Position numbers and translations under genes: made by a program. From Lingula anatina (lineage: Eukaryota; Brachiopoda; Lingulata; Lingulida; Lingulidae): a stretch of 55,823 bases of DNA. Shown here in pieces: positions 26,104-38,634 of this stretch; position 1 is the stretch's first letter; every line of letters starts with the position of its first letter. The stretch lies in assembly GCF_001039355.2 (NCBI RefSeq), contig NW_019775873.1, forward strand, positions 64,001-119,823, given 5' to 3'. The notes beneath the pieces are model-generated. The model was not told the DNA's origin. It worked only from the letters and a program-made list of their open reading frames with translations, and did not search any database.

Positions 26104-26205
26104 ATTCTCCATCCCACGTTTCCTATTGACAACTCTCTTTGTGAGATTAAAAAAAACTATCCCACGTTTCCTATTGACAACTGTTTTTGTGAGATTAAAA
26201 CACTA
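26104..26205. repeat. Short tandem duplication (unit about 46 bp)
   Basis: The segment from TCCCACGTTTCCTATTGACA to GAGATTAAAA occurs twice in a row, at about 26113-26155 and 26159-26201, with a few substitutions. Confidence 0.85.
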
Positions 26206-26548
26206 CAGCCAAAAATCGAAATAAGGCGTTTCAAAGCAAGCGACGGTAACATCTTTCTTTATCAGTAGTGAGGATCACTTTGAGTACATGAGGATATTTG
26301 GCTACAATTTACCAAGTCTGGCATAAATCAATGAAAAGTACGTTTTAAGCACTGAAAGAGACAAAAGAAAAAACATTGCCTACAACCCATCTTAAGACTG
26401 CAGAGGAGTTCAAACGATGAAATATGCTCGTAATCTTTCTTATTAATACCAAAATAAGCAAGAGGCCAGAAGTAAATGCTTATTCATTTCTTTCATGTCT
26501 ATTTAATGTTCGAATGCTCAAAAAGATGAAATCTGGCCTAAATAATTT

Positions 26549-26961
26549 GACAAGCTCAGATATCAGAATAATAGCTATAACTGCTGTTTTTGTGGTAAAA
26601 CAGAATATATTACATTTCTGTGAGTTGTTTACAATGTTTTTATTGTGAAATATAGGCCGCATTCACATCGAGAAGAGCTGAGGCTCTACAAAGCCGAGAA
26701 CTAAATATGGAGGACGTACATGAAAGGAAAACTGCCTAATCTTTTAATATAGTCTCTCCGCCTCTCACACGCCTCCCCACGCGTCGTCCCAATTGAGCGG
26801 AGATTTAATGACTGTACACCCGCGGAGAGACCATTAAAGGATTAGGAGGTTTTCCTTTCATGTATGTCTGCCATATTTAGTTCTTGGCTTTTTAGAGCCT
26901 CGGCTCTTCTCGATGTGAATGCGCTCATAGATCTCATACGAAGAGTTATTATCCCTTTTAA
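26549..26961. mobile_element. Partial copy of the 309-645 MITE, interrupted by another MITE
   Basis: 26549-26654 plus 26927-26960 align with 513-649, the right half of the TTAA element, including its right terminal repeat (26939-26956). The left terminal repeat is not found, so this copy is truncated. The 272 bases between are a second element. Confidence 0.75.
26655..26926. mobile_element. Long-TIR MITE nested in an older MITE
   Basis: The outer 105 or so bases at each end are inverted repeats of each other: GCATTCACATCGAGAAGAGC near the left end and its complement near the right. The middle is short and GC-rich. The related sequence at 611-629 lacks this insert and so serves as an empty site: GAAATATA goes straight on to ATTCTCATACG. 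The empty site implies a 2-3 bp target duplication (TA or ATA). No coding capacity. Confidence 0.8.
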
Positions 26962-27354
26962 TTACATATTGATTGTTGTATCTAAAGATGAAACAAAAAG
27001 ATTCATTTCATGCACTCCATCATTGCTGTGGAGTCTTTCAACAAGGAAGTACAAGCACATATTCAGTTGCTGCTAATTGGAGTAGAGGTGGCAAGTCCTG
27101 TTAAATTGAACATGTGTGAAAATCCTTGGATACGGATATGAATTTTATATTTTAGAATCCAATAACCCTATGCAGTGTCAAAAAAAAAAAAAAAAACATT
27201 TTCTTTATTTCATGCTGCTTGAAGTTAAAGCAAATCCCTATATCTCCAAATGACAATCATCCTGAAGACCTAAACCATCACATCTAGATGCCAACTGCTT
27301 CATGACAGCCAATCCACACCAAACTGTGCTGGGGTTTTCAAAAAATTTCCTGTG

Positions 27355-27522
27355 CAGGCCTGTAGCCAGGGGGGGTTCGGGGGGACGAAAGAACCGCTCC
27401 TTTTGCTGGGAAAAGGTCCACTCTGGGTGAAATTTGATCTAGGTACATGAAGTTTTTATGGAAAAAGGTCCACTTTTTCAGAAAAAGAACCCCCCCTTTT
27501 GAAATTGCTGGCTACGGGCCTG
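27355..27522. mobile_element. Short TIR element with 5-bp target duplication
   Basis: Termini CAGGCCTGTAGCCAG and its near-complement CTGGCTACGGGCCTG enclose 168 bp. CTGTG flanks it on both sides (27350-27354 and 27523-27527). The interior has a G-run and a related C-run. It is non-coding and probably a non-autonomous DNA transposon; the superfamily is not clear. Confidence 0.65.
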
Positions 27523-28287
27523 CTGTGCATCAACATCTGTTAATCATATTCCATGCAGACATATGCAAAGAACAAGCCTAGAATGAAAATATAATGAAAG
27601 GGTATAAAAAGTATCTTAAAACCCTATAATTCCATTTGTTAACAGTTGTAAACATCAACTTGTTCTGGATGTGACCAAGGTACAGGCGTGTCATTCATCT
27701 GAGGACATTTTAAATTTTTGACTAATTCTCAATTGACAACTTTTTGGTGGCACTGGAAATTTGTCAAATATGTTGTAGTAAAATAAATCAGTAAATATTC
27801 AGTAACTATATTTCAGATATCAATTAATTTTAATATCTATTATAAGTTATCTTGAATCACAAGAGTTATGATTACTATTATGTTTTATACTGATTTACCA
27901 TTCTGTGGTGATTAAAACGTCTTGCAGGGATGATTTAATGCCAATAGTTCTTTCATAAAATATGCACTATAATAACTCATAGACAACATTAAAAAATGTA
28001 CACTTTTCACATTTTTTATAATATTCAAAACAAAGTCATATTAGGTAAACACCTTTTTAATGTTAGAAATGCCACTGTACTCATTACTGGCTTTCAGCTG
28101 GTAAGCCACAGAAGTGCATTTGAAAACAGCCATTGCTTTTGTAAACAGACTACCATCAGTTCATAATTTGATTATGTCAATGTTAATTCTCTCACAAAAC
28201 CTCTAGTGAGTTACAGAACCCTTTAAGTAATTACTGTACGAAATTAACCTGTCCTTAAAAAAGGTAATTTCCCAACTGGAAACACTG

Positions 28288-28293
28288 TTTATT
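28288..28293 (-). terminator. Polyadenylation signal of MLST8
   Basis: AATAAA on the minus strand, 80 bases past the MLST8 stop codon at 28373. Confidence 0.6.
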
Positions 28294-28372
28294 TAAAAAG
28301 TCTACACAGGTCATTCCCTTTTTCTTTTTCAATATGGTATAATCCTCAAGTGTTTTTCCACATCTCCCAGAG

Positions 28373-31300
28373 TTATTCTACATCATCCCTGAAGGCCAGA
28401 CTAATGACAGCTTTCTGGTGTCCTCCATACTCTCTTTTCACCTGTGCAGTCTCCACGTTCCATAACCTGGCCATATTGTCTGAAGATGCTGCAAAAAATG
28501 AGGAAGATTTAACGTAAACAAGTCCAGTATGGTCACCTGGTGAGTTTCAATCTAATTGCAGTAGATGTGAAAAAGACTGCAATTGTCTCACCCATATTAT
28601 TAGCTTGAGTCAGACTATGCAAGACTGCATTGTTACACTGTTCACCATAATGTAAGCTACAGGATAGCAATAACTTACTGGGTATCTTTCATTTATGTCA
28701 TAGAATTAAAGACTGAAATGATAACTAGTGTCAACATTTGACAGAATTCAATTTTGGTGTTGCATGATTTCCAAGTCATAATTACAGTATTCCATTGTAA
28801 GCTGGGTAGTCTTAATTACCAAACGAAAAAAATTGAACTCAGATTACTATACAGTATAGTAGAAATGGGTCCAATGTGAAAATTTATTATGTACCTGTAA
28901 TCATGTACTGAGAATCTCCACTGAAAGCACAGTCCCAAACCCATCTCTGTGTGTTCTCTTTAAGCTCAGTGTACAAAGAAAAGTCTGCTGTTTTCCATAT
29001 CCTAACTGTGGTATCTGCGGATGTGGTGGCTAGTAACCTGCAACACAATTAACATATTAAACACAAAATTTTTTCTTAGGCCTTTCAAACACAGAGCCAT
29101 GTGTACATTTTCCTCTATAAATAATGGAAGCATTTTTAAATTAGGAGGTCCATTTGAAATATTGATATTACAGTATAAAAAATAGACAACTACATTTACA
29201 CTATGGCATCAAAATTGGCTTTTGATATCTGCAAAACTCTTAGAAAAACATGCTACAATTTACTGGAATTTTTCTATAATACAAAATGTAATCAATTCTT
29301 ACGTTGAATCTGGACTAAATAAACATTTTAAAACATATCGCTTGTGTGCTTGTATTTTTGTTTTCGGATGAAGCTGTGTTTGTTCATCTCCTCTTCCTCC
29401 AGTTAAGTTCCAAACATAGCAATTTCCCTATATAAAAAAAGTTGTTCATTATGTATGATGAAATGCATTGTTTTAGTCACCAATACAAGTTATATTGGTT
29501 CACAAACAAAAATGATATATGAAAACTATAGAAATGCTAGTATTACCTTCATACCAGAGAAATCATTCTGACATTCTGTGGATCACAATGCACTTGTTAT
29601 CTGTTTTGTATTTCTGGCATAAATGGCACAAATTTTGTACCTATCTTTACACATATATAAAATCACAGCAGTATCTGTATTTGTCCTTGCAGAAAAAAGT
29701 ACCATTCCCCAAATTATATTTCACCAACATTTTATTGTTTTTGCTCACAATTTAATCTTTTTGACCTAAACAAATAAGTATATGCTGAGGAGCTTCATGA
29801 ATATCATTGAATTATTTCTCTACAAACATAGTTATGAAATTATATAGAACCTTGTTATTAACAGCAGCCATGTATGTTCCCTCTGGGTCAATGCTGATGG
29901 ACTGCACTGCAGCATCTGGCTCTGGGATCTGGTGACAAAAAGTAAAAACATTCCAATGGTAGAATATGTGTACATTACATATCATCAAAGTAGAAAAATG
30001 CCAAAACAAGTGAACAATCTACTGAGTAGGTACTCAAGAACTTACCAATTGTTCATTATGGTCTGTTTTAAGATCCCATATGTGTATAGCACCACTTTGG
30101 TCTCCAACAAACAGTTCTCCCTGCAACAAAAAAGTGTCTCTTATATATATATATAAGTAACATTAAAAAAATCTTTCTTAATTTCTCTCACAGGTTTATT
30201 CATTTACACATATGTATATTAAGTAGCCTGTTGGTGCCATTACGCATAAATACAATATTGCAAAGCTTATAATAATTATTGTTAATGAATACTATATTGG
30301 ATAGTCTGGTTGCAAGTGTATTATATGTGGCTCTCCTTCATGAATGCATGCATGTTTCACTTACTTGATTAGGATGTAAACAAACACAGTTTACTGGAGC
30401 ATTGACTTGAAATATTCTTTGGCACTGTAGATTCCGTGACCTGTAACATGAAAATTGTATGAAAAGTTATAAAAACAATGGTGACACTGAGGTAATAGGA
30501 CAAATGCTTTGTTATTAATGTCTTTGTTATCAAGATAATATATTAAAATCACCTTAAATCCCATATTCTTGCCGAGTTGTCCTCTCCTCCTGTGAACATC
30601 CACCTGCCATCTTCATGGAAGCCCACCCCAGTCACATTCTTAGTTATCCCATCATAATTGATCACTGGGTTGGGATTGTTGGAGTTAATGTCATACATAC
30701 GGATGTGCTGATACCCTGAAGTTTGATCATATACAGCAGAAAGAAACATTTTCACGAAAATAATTTAGAATATATTAGTAATAGTGATTTAGAGTGAATG
30801 AATGTCAGTATCATGCAATGAGGATGGTGTCAATCATGAATAGGCTTTTTATCCAAATAAAATGAAATAGGTAAAACAAAAATGTTGACTTAATTGTACT
30901 GCATTCCGTTTATTATTTCTGGTAGAATTATAAGTGGTAGTATGCACAATCAATTACCTGCAGCTGCAATCAGCTGCTTGTCTGGTGTTATCTGCAACGC
31001 ATTTACTTGCTGCAAAGTAAAATGATACATGACGTTAAAATCAATGATTGCGAGATTTGCAGATTTAAAGCATTTGATAAGAATAAAATGCCATGTTAAA
31101 TTATTATTATTCTCTAAAGTATGTCTGTTTGTGATATTTCAATTTTCTTACAACTGATGAATGTTTCCACTGATTATTTTTTTTACATTATGGCATAATT
31201 TAGAAAAAGAAAATGGTGTTTGGGATTTTCATTTATAAAAGCAATTATTCAGGTACAGTACATACGTAGCACGAAATCCATGCATTAACACCTACTGACA

Positions 31301-31534
31301 ATTTCATACATACGCCGTGTTGACAGAGTACATATAAAAATTGTCAACAGGAGTGAACACATGAATTTCGTGCTAAGTACATGTACATACGGAGTCCGGG
31401 TGTTGAACTGTTCGGTGACATATTCCACTATGTGCCTGCCAAAATCTAATCGTGTGGTCATATCCAGCAGTGGCTAATATCACCGGATCAGAACCCCCAT
31501 TCCCTCCGCTAGCGTTATCTGGTCCCTTCTTCAT
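28373..31534 (-). CDS. MLST8: mTOR-associated WD40 protein LST8, complete
   Basis: Core subunit of TOR complexes 1 and 2 that binds and stabilises the mTOR kinase domain. Nine exons: 31534-31391, 31009-30958, 30715-30553, 30440-30365, 30120-30046, 29928-29851, 29427-29303, 29037-28895, 28488-28373, all GT-AG with matching phases. They total 972 bases, or 323 residues plus TAA; the human protein is about 326. Recognisable blades: [43 protein letters not shown] with [59 protein letters not shown] and the final EYGGHQKAV. Compared with human (from memory) about ten residues are missing from the loop after SLYTELK. No defects. The start codon lies 129 bp from the divergent CIAO3 start. Confidence 0.97.
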
Positions 31535-31663
31535 GAAATCAACAAGAGCAGCAACTCTTTTCCTTAAACCGGAAGTAATGGCCCAGATTCAGAAGCCGGC
31601 CGTGATATCACAAGTCTTTGCACTGGATTGGTCAAAATAATACTTTCCCGCAGACTAGCTGTC
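31535..31663. promoter_or_regulatory. Divergent promoter between MLST8 and CIAO3
   Basis: Only 129 bp separate the two start codons, so the sequence must serve both genes or place promoter parts in their 5' exons. It contains ACCGGAAGTAA (core CCGGAAGT at 31569-31576), an ETS/GABP-type site, and ATTGG at 31627-31631, an inverted CCAAT box. No TATA box is evident. This is the composition usual for bidirectional housekeeping promoters. Confidence 0.75.
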
Positions 31664-34600
31664 ATGGCTTCTAAATTTAGCGGAGCACTGCAGTTGACCG
31701 ATTTAGATGATTTTATCACGCCTTCACAGGTAAAGTTCATTACGATATTGAGAGAAATTGTTTTTCATCATATGAAAAATAGTACAAAAGTAATTAATTG
31801 ATCTCAGGCAACCTTTTAAGTGTTAAAACACTGGAAGTACTCCCTACCACTGAACTGCGGACACGAAGCCCAAGAATATTTATTTATTTTTTTTTTCAGT
31901 CAACAGCTTATAATTGAAATAATTTACCTCCAATATTTCTATGTCTAACAGAGCAGCTTCAGCAGACTTTTTTAGAAATCGGAATATTGGAGGTAAATTA
32001 TAGCTGTTGATTGAAGAAAAATTTACTTTATTCTTACAACATAACACAGCTGATGAAATTCTTCTCTGGGCACAAAGCCTACCTACACGGTTACACAACT
32101 ACACAACAGGTTATATCTGGTAGGTAGAGTGAACACATACTGTGCAGACCAGTGCTGGAGGGCTTGGGCTTGTCAAGTCACCTGTAGTAGTTAACCACGC
32201 AATTCCACATCAATTGAGACTTGTCTCATTTTTTGGCTTTACACACTAGGTACCCTTACCCACGCTGGAGCAGAACCATGCAAACTTAAGTTTGCCTCTA
32301 GGATTTTCTCAAGCAGAGTAAAATATATGTATATGCAATAGGCAAAGTGATGGAATTGTGTTTTGTGAAAACAAACAACTAGCACCACTTGTAGAGATCT
32401 GCAGTTGAAAATAGAAGGCCGTGTTCAGTGTCCTCTGAAACTTAGCATGGTTGAAGGCAATCTTTAGCAAGAAACCATGCAATCTTAAAAAAGAATATTA
32501 AGAAATTGAAAGAAAGAAACGCCTTAGCAAAATATGGATACAGATAGAATTTCAATGAAAGGAAATGTCACTGTCGCCACTAATTTTTGTATTTGCTCTG
32601 TGAACTTGAAAATTCAGTGCCAGATCTATCGTGCATTTTTTTTAATTATCAAAATGCCTCTTGTTTGATGTAAAATGGTAGTTATCATTTTTGTGAATAT
32701 AATATAATTTAATTTATATTTATAAATGTATGCTCTGTTTCTCTGTCTATAGGAATGTATCAAACCAGTGAAAATTGAGAAGAAGCCCACTAAAACTGGA
32801 GCAATTAAAATTGGGATTGATGGGTCATATTTGGAATTGGGACAGGTATGGTTGATACTCAGATACATTGTGGTTTTCGCCATGAGATATGACTTAGACC
32901 TGTTTGGCAGGTTATGTGAAGAGACAAATCAATGTTATGACAGTACACACTGTATGTTTTGTTACAAAATTTGTCAGCCTAACCTTTTTTAATTTGCAAA
33001 CTATAAACTTCTAACATCATTATAAAATATGAACTATGAAATACAATAATTATTCAACAATTATGATTGAATCCTTTTAATTGTAAGGTAATAATTTGCC
33101 ATACTTAGTTCTCCAGTTACAAAAAGTAGATGTACAATGTATTTCAGGATGGCTCAGAGTACAAGCTGGAGAAAGCCAAAATCACATTAAATGACTGTCT
33201 AGCTTGCAGTGGTTGCATCACATCAGCAGAAAGCGTCCTTATTACTCAACAGAGCCAAGATGAATTATATAGAATACTGGAGGAAAACAAGAATTTGGAT
33301 ACGGTAAAATAAGAAACTCCAACAATCATTTGATTTAACTTCTCACTTACAAGTTTGAATGCATATTTTGCATTTTTCATTATAAAGTCATTTAGTCATT
33401 TCTTATTAAAACTGAATTTTTAAACATATTTGGAAACATGTTCTGATATGGAATGGAGTTCAGTGTATTTTTAAAACTATACTGTCAATAAGTATTGCAT
33501 CATTGCTTATTTTTTGTAATCAATAATATTTTGATTTCACAAAGCAGCAAGGTTCAGCTGACAAGAAGAAGACTGTGGTGGTGTCAGTGTGCCCCCAGTC
33601 AAGGGCTTCATTGGCAGCCAAATATAAAATAGGAATTGTGGAAGCTGCACAGAGGATAAATGGGTTTTTCAAAAGATTAGGTATAATATATATATATATG
33701 TTTTATTTTTTTCCAATAGATGAAAGCATTTTAAGAATACTTCATTGCATATCAATTTTATTCTATACAGTTCGGAATACTTACATGGTAATAGAAACTT
33801 GATCAAAAGATAATTACATAGGCATCATGTTTCCTTGATTTAATCAGTTATAGTTCTCTTTTGTTTACAGGTGTAGATTTAGTTTTTGACACCAGCTTCT
33901 CAAGGGAGTTCAGCCTGATTGAAAGTGGTAAAGAATTCATAAGGAGATACAAAGCTAGAGACACACAAAAAAGTGCAATACCAATGCTTGCATCAGCTTG
34001 TCCAGGTAAATATAGCAAAAAATTGACAGATTGAATTCTTTAAAAAGTTGCACATTTTGGTTGATTTTGGTTGATAATCGTTCTGACATTAACATGAAGC
34101 GATGGTGGCTTCACAATATATAAAATATAAAAAATGTGGAAAATAGTATCTAGTATAATGTAATATTGTGAATGAAATTTATGACAAGTTATATATTTTA
34201 ATATAATTTATTCAGAACTGATATATATTTATTATTCTGTTGTATACAAATACCTGTGACACTAAGCTAGGTGATAAAACAAGTCTATTTCTTATGTTTT
34301 TAGGGTGGATCTGCTATGCTGAGAAAACACATGGATCTTATATTCTCCCATATATTAGTACAACCAAATCCCCACAACAGATTATGGGTTCCCTTGTAAA
34401 AGACTATTTAGCTAAACGCCATGGTAAAACTCCAGATCAAATCTACCATGTAACTGTCATGCCATGTTATGATAAAAAGCTAGAAGCATCCAGGCAAGAC
34501 TTTTATAATGATGTATACAGGACTAGAGACGTAGACTGTGTTATAAGTACAGGTAACTAATATTTTTTTACCTCCCCCAAGGAGGTTATGTTTTCACCCC

Positions 34601-36615
34601 TGTTTGTCTGTCTGTCTGTTTGTCATCAACATAACTCAAAAAGTTATGGATGAATTTCGATGGAATTTTCAGGTTTTGGGTTGACTTAGAAATGATTAGT
34701 TTTTGGTGGTGATCTGGATCAATAATCAATCAATAATCAATAATAAAAAAAACTAAGTTATAGACTTATTTTGATGAAATTTTCAGGAACTGTCAGAAGT
34801 GGGCCAAGGAACAGATGATTAGTTTTTGGTGGTGATCTGGATCAATAATCAATCAATAATCAAAAATCAAAAAACTAAATCATTATAGAATGAAAATTTA
34901 GGGGTGAAACAGCATTGAATGGAGACTTTGCTGCCTTGGCGGGGGTCTGCGCTCTCTGAGTGCTTTTCTAGTTTTTACATAAAATGACTCCACAATAGGG
35001 CAAATATATGTATTTGACTTAGATACAGTGTTCATTGCATATGATTGTTTTAGGTAAGGATAAAAAAGAAGTAATTGCTGTCAATTATGTATTTTTTTTA
35101 TTGCAGTAATTGGCTTCAATGTCACTTTTAGAAGGTAGAGTTACACAAGTTGTGCTGTCATTCTCACATTGGCAGTGTTTGTGTTGTCTCTGATGTGTCT
35201 AAGACACTTTTTCCAGGTGAAGTGGACAAAATGTTAGATGTGGAAGGAATATCCCTGGTTGATGTAGAGCCTTGCAAAGAACCCTGTGATTCCCTGTAAG
35301 TATATTTTTTAAGAAGCTCCTAAATATGTTTTTAAATTGTTATTTATGTCAATCTGTCTTTTTAATCAAAGGCTGTTCCTTTCATCAAGCATATTCATAT
35401 TGTAACATTAACATCTGGAAATGCTGTTGGAGTCAATGCATTTTACCATTATTAGCAAATATACATCGATGCACACCATGTTGTACATTTACATTATAAG
35501 GTTTTATTTGCAGCTTCTCACCCCAGTCTAACGAACTTTATGGTCATCCTGGTGGGGGGTCTGGAGGATATCTAGAACATGTTTATAAATATGCTGCCCA
35601 GGAGTTGTTTGGAACACATATAGGTCATCTGTCATACAAAACCTTGAGGTGTGTTAAAATGAAAAATGTGATTTTTATCATTACAAGTTTATTGGAATTT
35701 TTAAGAAGATCAAAAGATAACTTAAAAGATAATAAGAAACAATTCATGGATAGATTCAGGTTGATGTTTTCTATTGCATCAGTTTTAATCTCTTTTGATA
35801 CTTTTTCTTACTTTTACATCATGCATAATTAAATAATGTAAATTTACTACCTTATTTATATCAGGAACCAGGATTTCAAGGAAGTGACACTGGAAGTGGA
35901 TGGAAAAGAAGAACTCAAGTTTGCCTTGGCTTATGGGTTCAGAAATATTCAAAATATTGTCCAGAAAATCAAAAGGGGGAAATGTCAGTATCACTTTGTG
36001 GAGATAATGGCATGTCCATCTGGTGAGCAAACCTTTGGTAGTACCTTATGCACTGGCTGAAAACATATGGGGCTAATGCACTCATTATGGATTAATTGTG
36101 AAGATACATATTTATTAATATAAATAAGATGATATCATTTAAAGTATCTTGACTGTAATAATACATATACTGGTATTGTAAAGTTCTATTAAAATTGAAT
36201 CTAGTATGAATGATTTTGGGGTAATTTCATGAAAAAGCTGAAACTACAGTCTACAGAGTTACAGAGGAGGGGAAAATGCTGTGTCCAGATTAAAAGAGTT
36301 TTCAGCATCAACTAATTAAATGGAAGTGATACAAAGTTTGAAATTACTAATAATTCTTATCTTGTCTTCACAGGATGCCTCAATGGTGGTGGGCAGCTTC
36401 GGCCTGATGATGGAGAATCCTCTAAAGAACTGCTGCAGAGAGTAGATGAGCTTTACAATTCTTTAGAAACTAGGACTCCTTTTCAAAGTAATGATATACA
36501 TCAGCTGTATGAAGACTGGCTAGGAGGCAGTGACACAGAAAAAGCTCAACACATGCTTCATACACAGTACCATGAAGTAGAGAAAATGACAAGTGCTCTA
36601 AATCTGAAGTGGTAA
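31664..36615 (+). CDS. CIAO3: Cytosolic iron-sulfur assembly component 3 (NARFL), complete
   Basis: Iron-only-hydrogenase-like protein that links early and late steps of cytosolic Fe-S protein assembly. Ten exons: 31664-31729, 32753-32845, 33148-33303, 33545-33680, 33871-34005, 34304-34552, 35217-35295, 35514-35648, 35865-36022, 36374-36615, in phase at every junction. They total 1449 bases, or 482 residues; human has about 476. The start [17 protein letters not shown] matches the vertebrate start. N-terminal cluster ligands are visible: Cys24 in ECIKP, and Cys70, Cys73 and Cys76 in NDCLACSGC. The second cluster site is also present: SACPGW, MPCYDKK and [12 protein letters not shown]. The Gly-rich [10 protein letters not shown] is conserved, and the C-terminus ends NLKW, with the terminal Trp typical of Fe-S targeting tails. 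Exon 4 has a tandem acceptor. Confidence 0.97.
31896..32013. repeat. Inverted repeat (hairpin) in CIAO3 intron 1
   Basis: Arms of about 40 bases, with ACCTCCAATATTTCT on the left and AATATTGGAGGTAAATTATA on the right, separated by about 33 bases. Possibly a degraded MITE. Confidence 0.7.
34571..34972. repeat. Dispersed repeat in CIAO3 intron 6
   Basis: It starts CCTCCCCCAAGGAGGTTATG and ends with CCTTGGCGGGGGTCTGCGC and TGCTTTTCTAG. The ends are imperfect inverted repeats. A GTTTGTCTGTCTGTC stretch, then AACTCAAAAAGTTATGGATG and two copies of TTTTTGGTGGTGATCTGGAT, fill the interior. I recognise this as a repeat type common in marine animal genomes, but not its class. It lies wholly in the intron. 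Confidence 0.65.
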
Positions 36616-36657
36616 ATTAGGATATTAAGGCAAATTTAAACTTTAAAAAAAATCGGT

Positions 36658-36663
36658 ATTAAA
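36658..36663 (+). terminator. Possible polyadenylation signal of CIAO3
   Basis: ATTAAA 43 bases after the stop codon at 36613-36615. It is a weak variant signal; no AATAAA is closer. Confidence 0.3.
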
Positions 36664-37029
36664 CTAGGTTTTTTATGGCCAAATTTTGCACAGGACACAA
36701 ATCTGTTGGAATGAGGTCATGAAGTTGAGACATCCAATACCACATGGATCTGATTATACAATTGATCATTCTAAATTCTACCTTATAGACTACATCCATA
36801 ATCAATGTCTTCTCCCCACCAATCTGGTTTCTCAATGTATTGAGTTGTTTAATATTGCACTCTAATTTGTCAGTAGATATCTTCAAACATGATTGATCAT
36901 CTTATGTGATAAGCTACTTTTTTTGGGATAAGCTACTCTTTGCAGTTAAAGTCAGAGTGATACCCAGCTTCTAGTGCCCGATCCTTTAAACAAGGGATGG
37001 GCCAGTGGGATTGTTTCGTGGTGAGGGAT

Positions 37030-37329
37030 TTAACGTCTGCCGTCACTAAACAGATTTATGGCCCATTGTGTACTTGCTTGAGTTTTGTTTGGTATTCTGG
37101 CTGCCAAATTCTGAGAAAATTCAGAACTAGTCAATGGCTTCTCAAACCTCTCTGGCTGCTCATCTGAAATGTCAACTTTAAAGAGAGTTTGTGTTGGAAT
37201 TTCCATCAGTTGAGTAAGAGAGACGTTGTTTTCCATTGTTACTTCTGCGTTGTTACCTACTGCATGACAGAGGCGCAATAGGTGTGACCGTGTGTTACCC
37301 AACTCGCTTCGGGTGCCCCATTGCGACAA
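37030..37329 (-). pseudogene. Crypton-like (DUF3504-type) ORF fragment
   Basis: A 99-codon minus frame ending in RIPNKTQASTQWAINLFSDG. This resembles the KxTxxxTxWAVxxFxxW motif near the N-terminus of tyrosine-recombinase-like proteins derived from Crypton transposons. It stops directly after the motif, and no recombinase core follows, so it is at best a fragment. Identification rests on one motif. Confidence 0.35.
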
Positions 37330-37388
37330 AGTGACAACCTTTCAGTTTAATTAGTCAGTACCAGGGTTAATGAACCGTGCTTTAAGCC

Positions 37389-37503
37389 AGATAAAGCACT
37401 GGACGCTGAGCTTCATGCAAAATAGAGCAGATAATTGTCTAGGCTTCGCCTCGCCAATTATCTGCTCTATTTTGCGTAAAGCTCAGCACCTCATACTTTA
37501 TCT
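37389..37503. mobile_element. Palindromic MITE-like element
   Basis: About 50-base arms, with AGATAAAGCACTGGACGCTG on the left and TCATACTTTATCT at the right end, fold into one hairpin with a 17-base loop. The inner arms (37405-37437 and 37455-37487) are almost perfect. It is non-coding and lies downstream of CIAO3. Confidence 0.7.
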
Positions 37504-38190
37504 ATACCAGAATATGCTACTCTTATTTCTCCTAATGTAAATTTCAAGGTTCAGGGCCTGTACAAGGTAACTTTAGGTTCACAAATATCCTCTTTGTTGG
37601 TTGTAAGCCCATAAGGCAACTTTGTGTTCACAAAACTGCAATAGTGGTTAATTATCCTGATTATCCTGGATATTGGTTTGTGACCTTGACAGGCAATTAG
37701 GGCTTGGCATTTGTGGCACGCTTGAACAGTACTTGATTCAACACACCTGGGTCTTTTATTATTGACAACTATTTATTCTTCATCAGGGTTCTTGTTCAAG
37801 ACTACGGACTGACATCTACTAAAATAATCCCTGTGGCTTCATTCATTCACGTCCCCACAATTCATGGTATTCTGCTGGGCCCTTAGGCCCCAACGCATTG
37901 TTGAATTAACTGGATCTAGCTCTCTTAAAATAAACCTTACATGATGCCTTTGGAACGTAAATGCCCCATCATCATGGTTACCCCACAGTGAGGATGATCA
38001 TGATAAATCTGCATCATAACGTCCATCAAATGTTCATCACTTATCCCTGAATAACATTCAAGTTCAATCCCACTCTGCTGCAATTTTCTCCATAAAGAAA
38101 TAATGCACAAGTTTCTTTTGTCCCTCCAAACTGTAACTGTCAGATTACCCTTCTGCTTTGTGACATAGTTCCCATTTTTTTAAACATTCC

Positions 38191-38634
38191 TTATTTCCTT
38201 CCTGCTCCACTCTCTGTAAATTGCTTCTTTGCAATCTCTTCCTCCACGTTAATGGCATGTGTCCTCTTTCTCTTGTAATTGTCAAAGCATCTGTTGGCGA
38301 AGGATCTTGGCTGTTCAAACATTTTCTCACTGCTCTTTACAGTTGATAAGGATGGGAAAAACTCTCTTATAGCAGCGGAGATGAACCCTTCGTTTAATCC
38401 AGCCACCCTTTCTTCTTGGCCCAATGCAAACCTCTTGTTTTGATGTTTTAACGATACGCTAGATCTGTATTCTGTCATCCAGTCATCAATCCACTTCTTA
38501 GAGCAAACAAAATAAACATTGGGATTGCCAGTGGCCTCCTTCCATCTGCTAAAGAGTTCCAGACATTTCAATTTGAAGATCTTGCGCAAAAACGACTGAG
38601 ACGGTAACGAAACTGTGGCCAGTGATACAAACAA
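38191..38634 (-). other. ORF of 147 codons, unrecognised
   Basis: A minus-strand frame with plausible protein composition. The stretch KKWIDDWMTEYRSSVSL is faintly like the CENP-B-type helix-turn-helix (..GWLxRFxxR..SLR) of pogo/Tigger transposases, and the lysine-rich end KRKRTHAINVEEEIAKK could be a nuclear signal. It lies downstream, not upstream, of the pogo-like fragment on the same strand. Probably transposon-derived. Confidence 0.3.
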
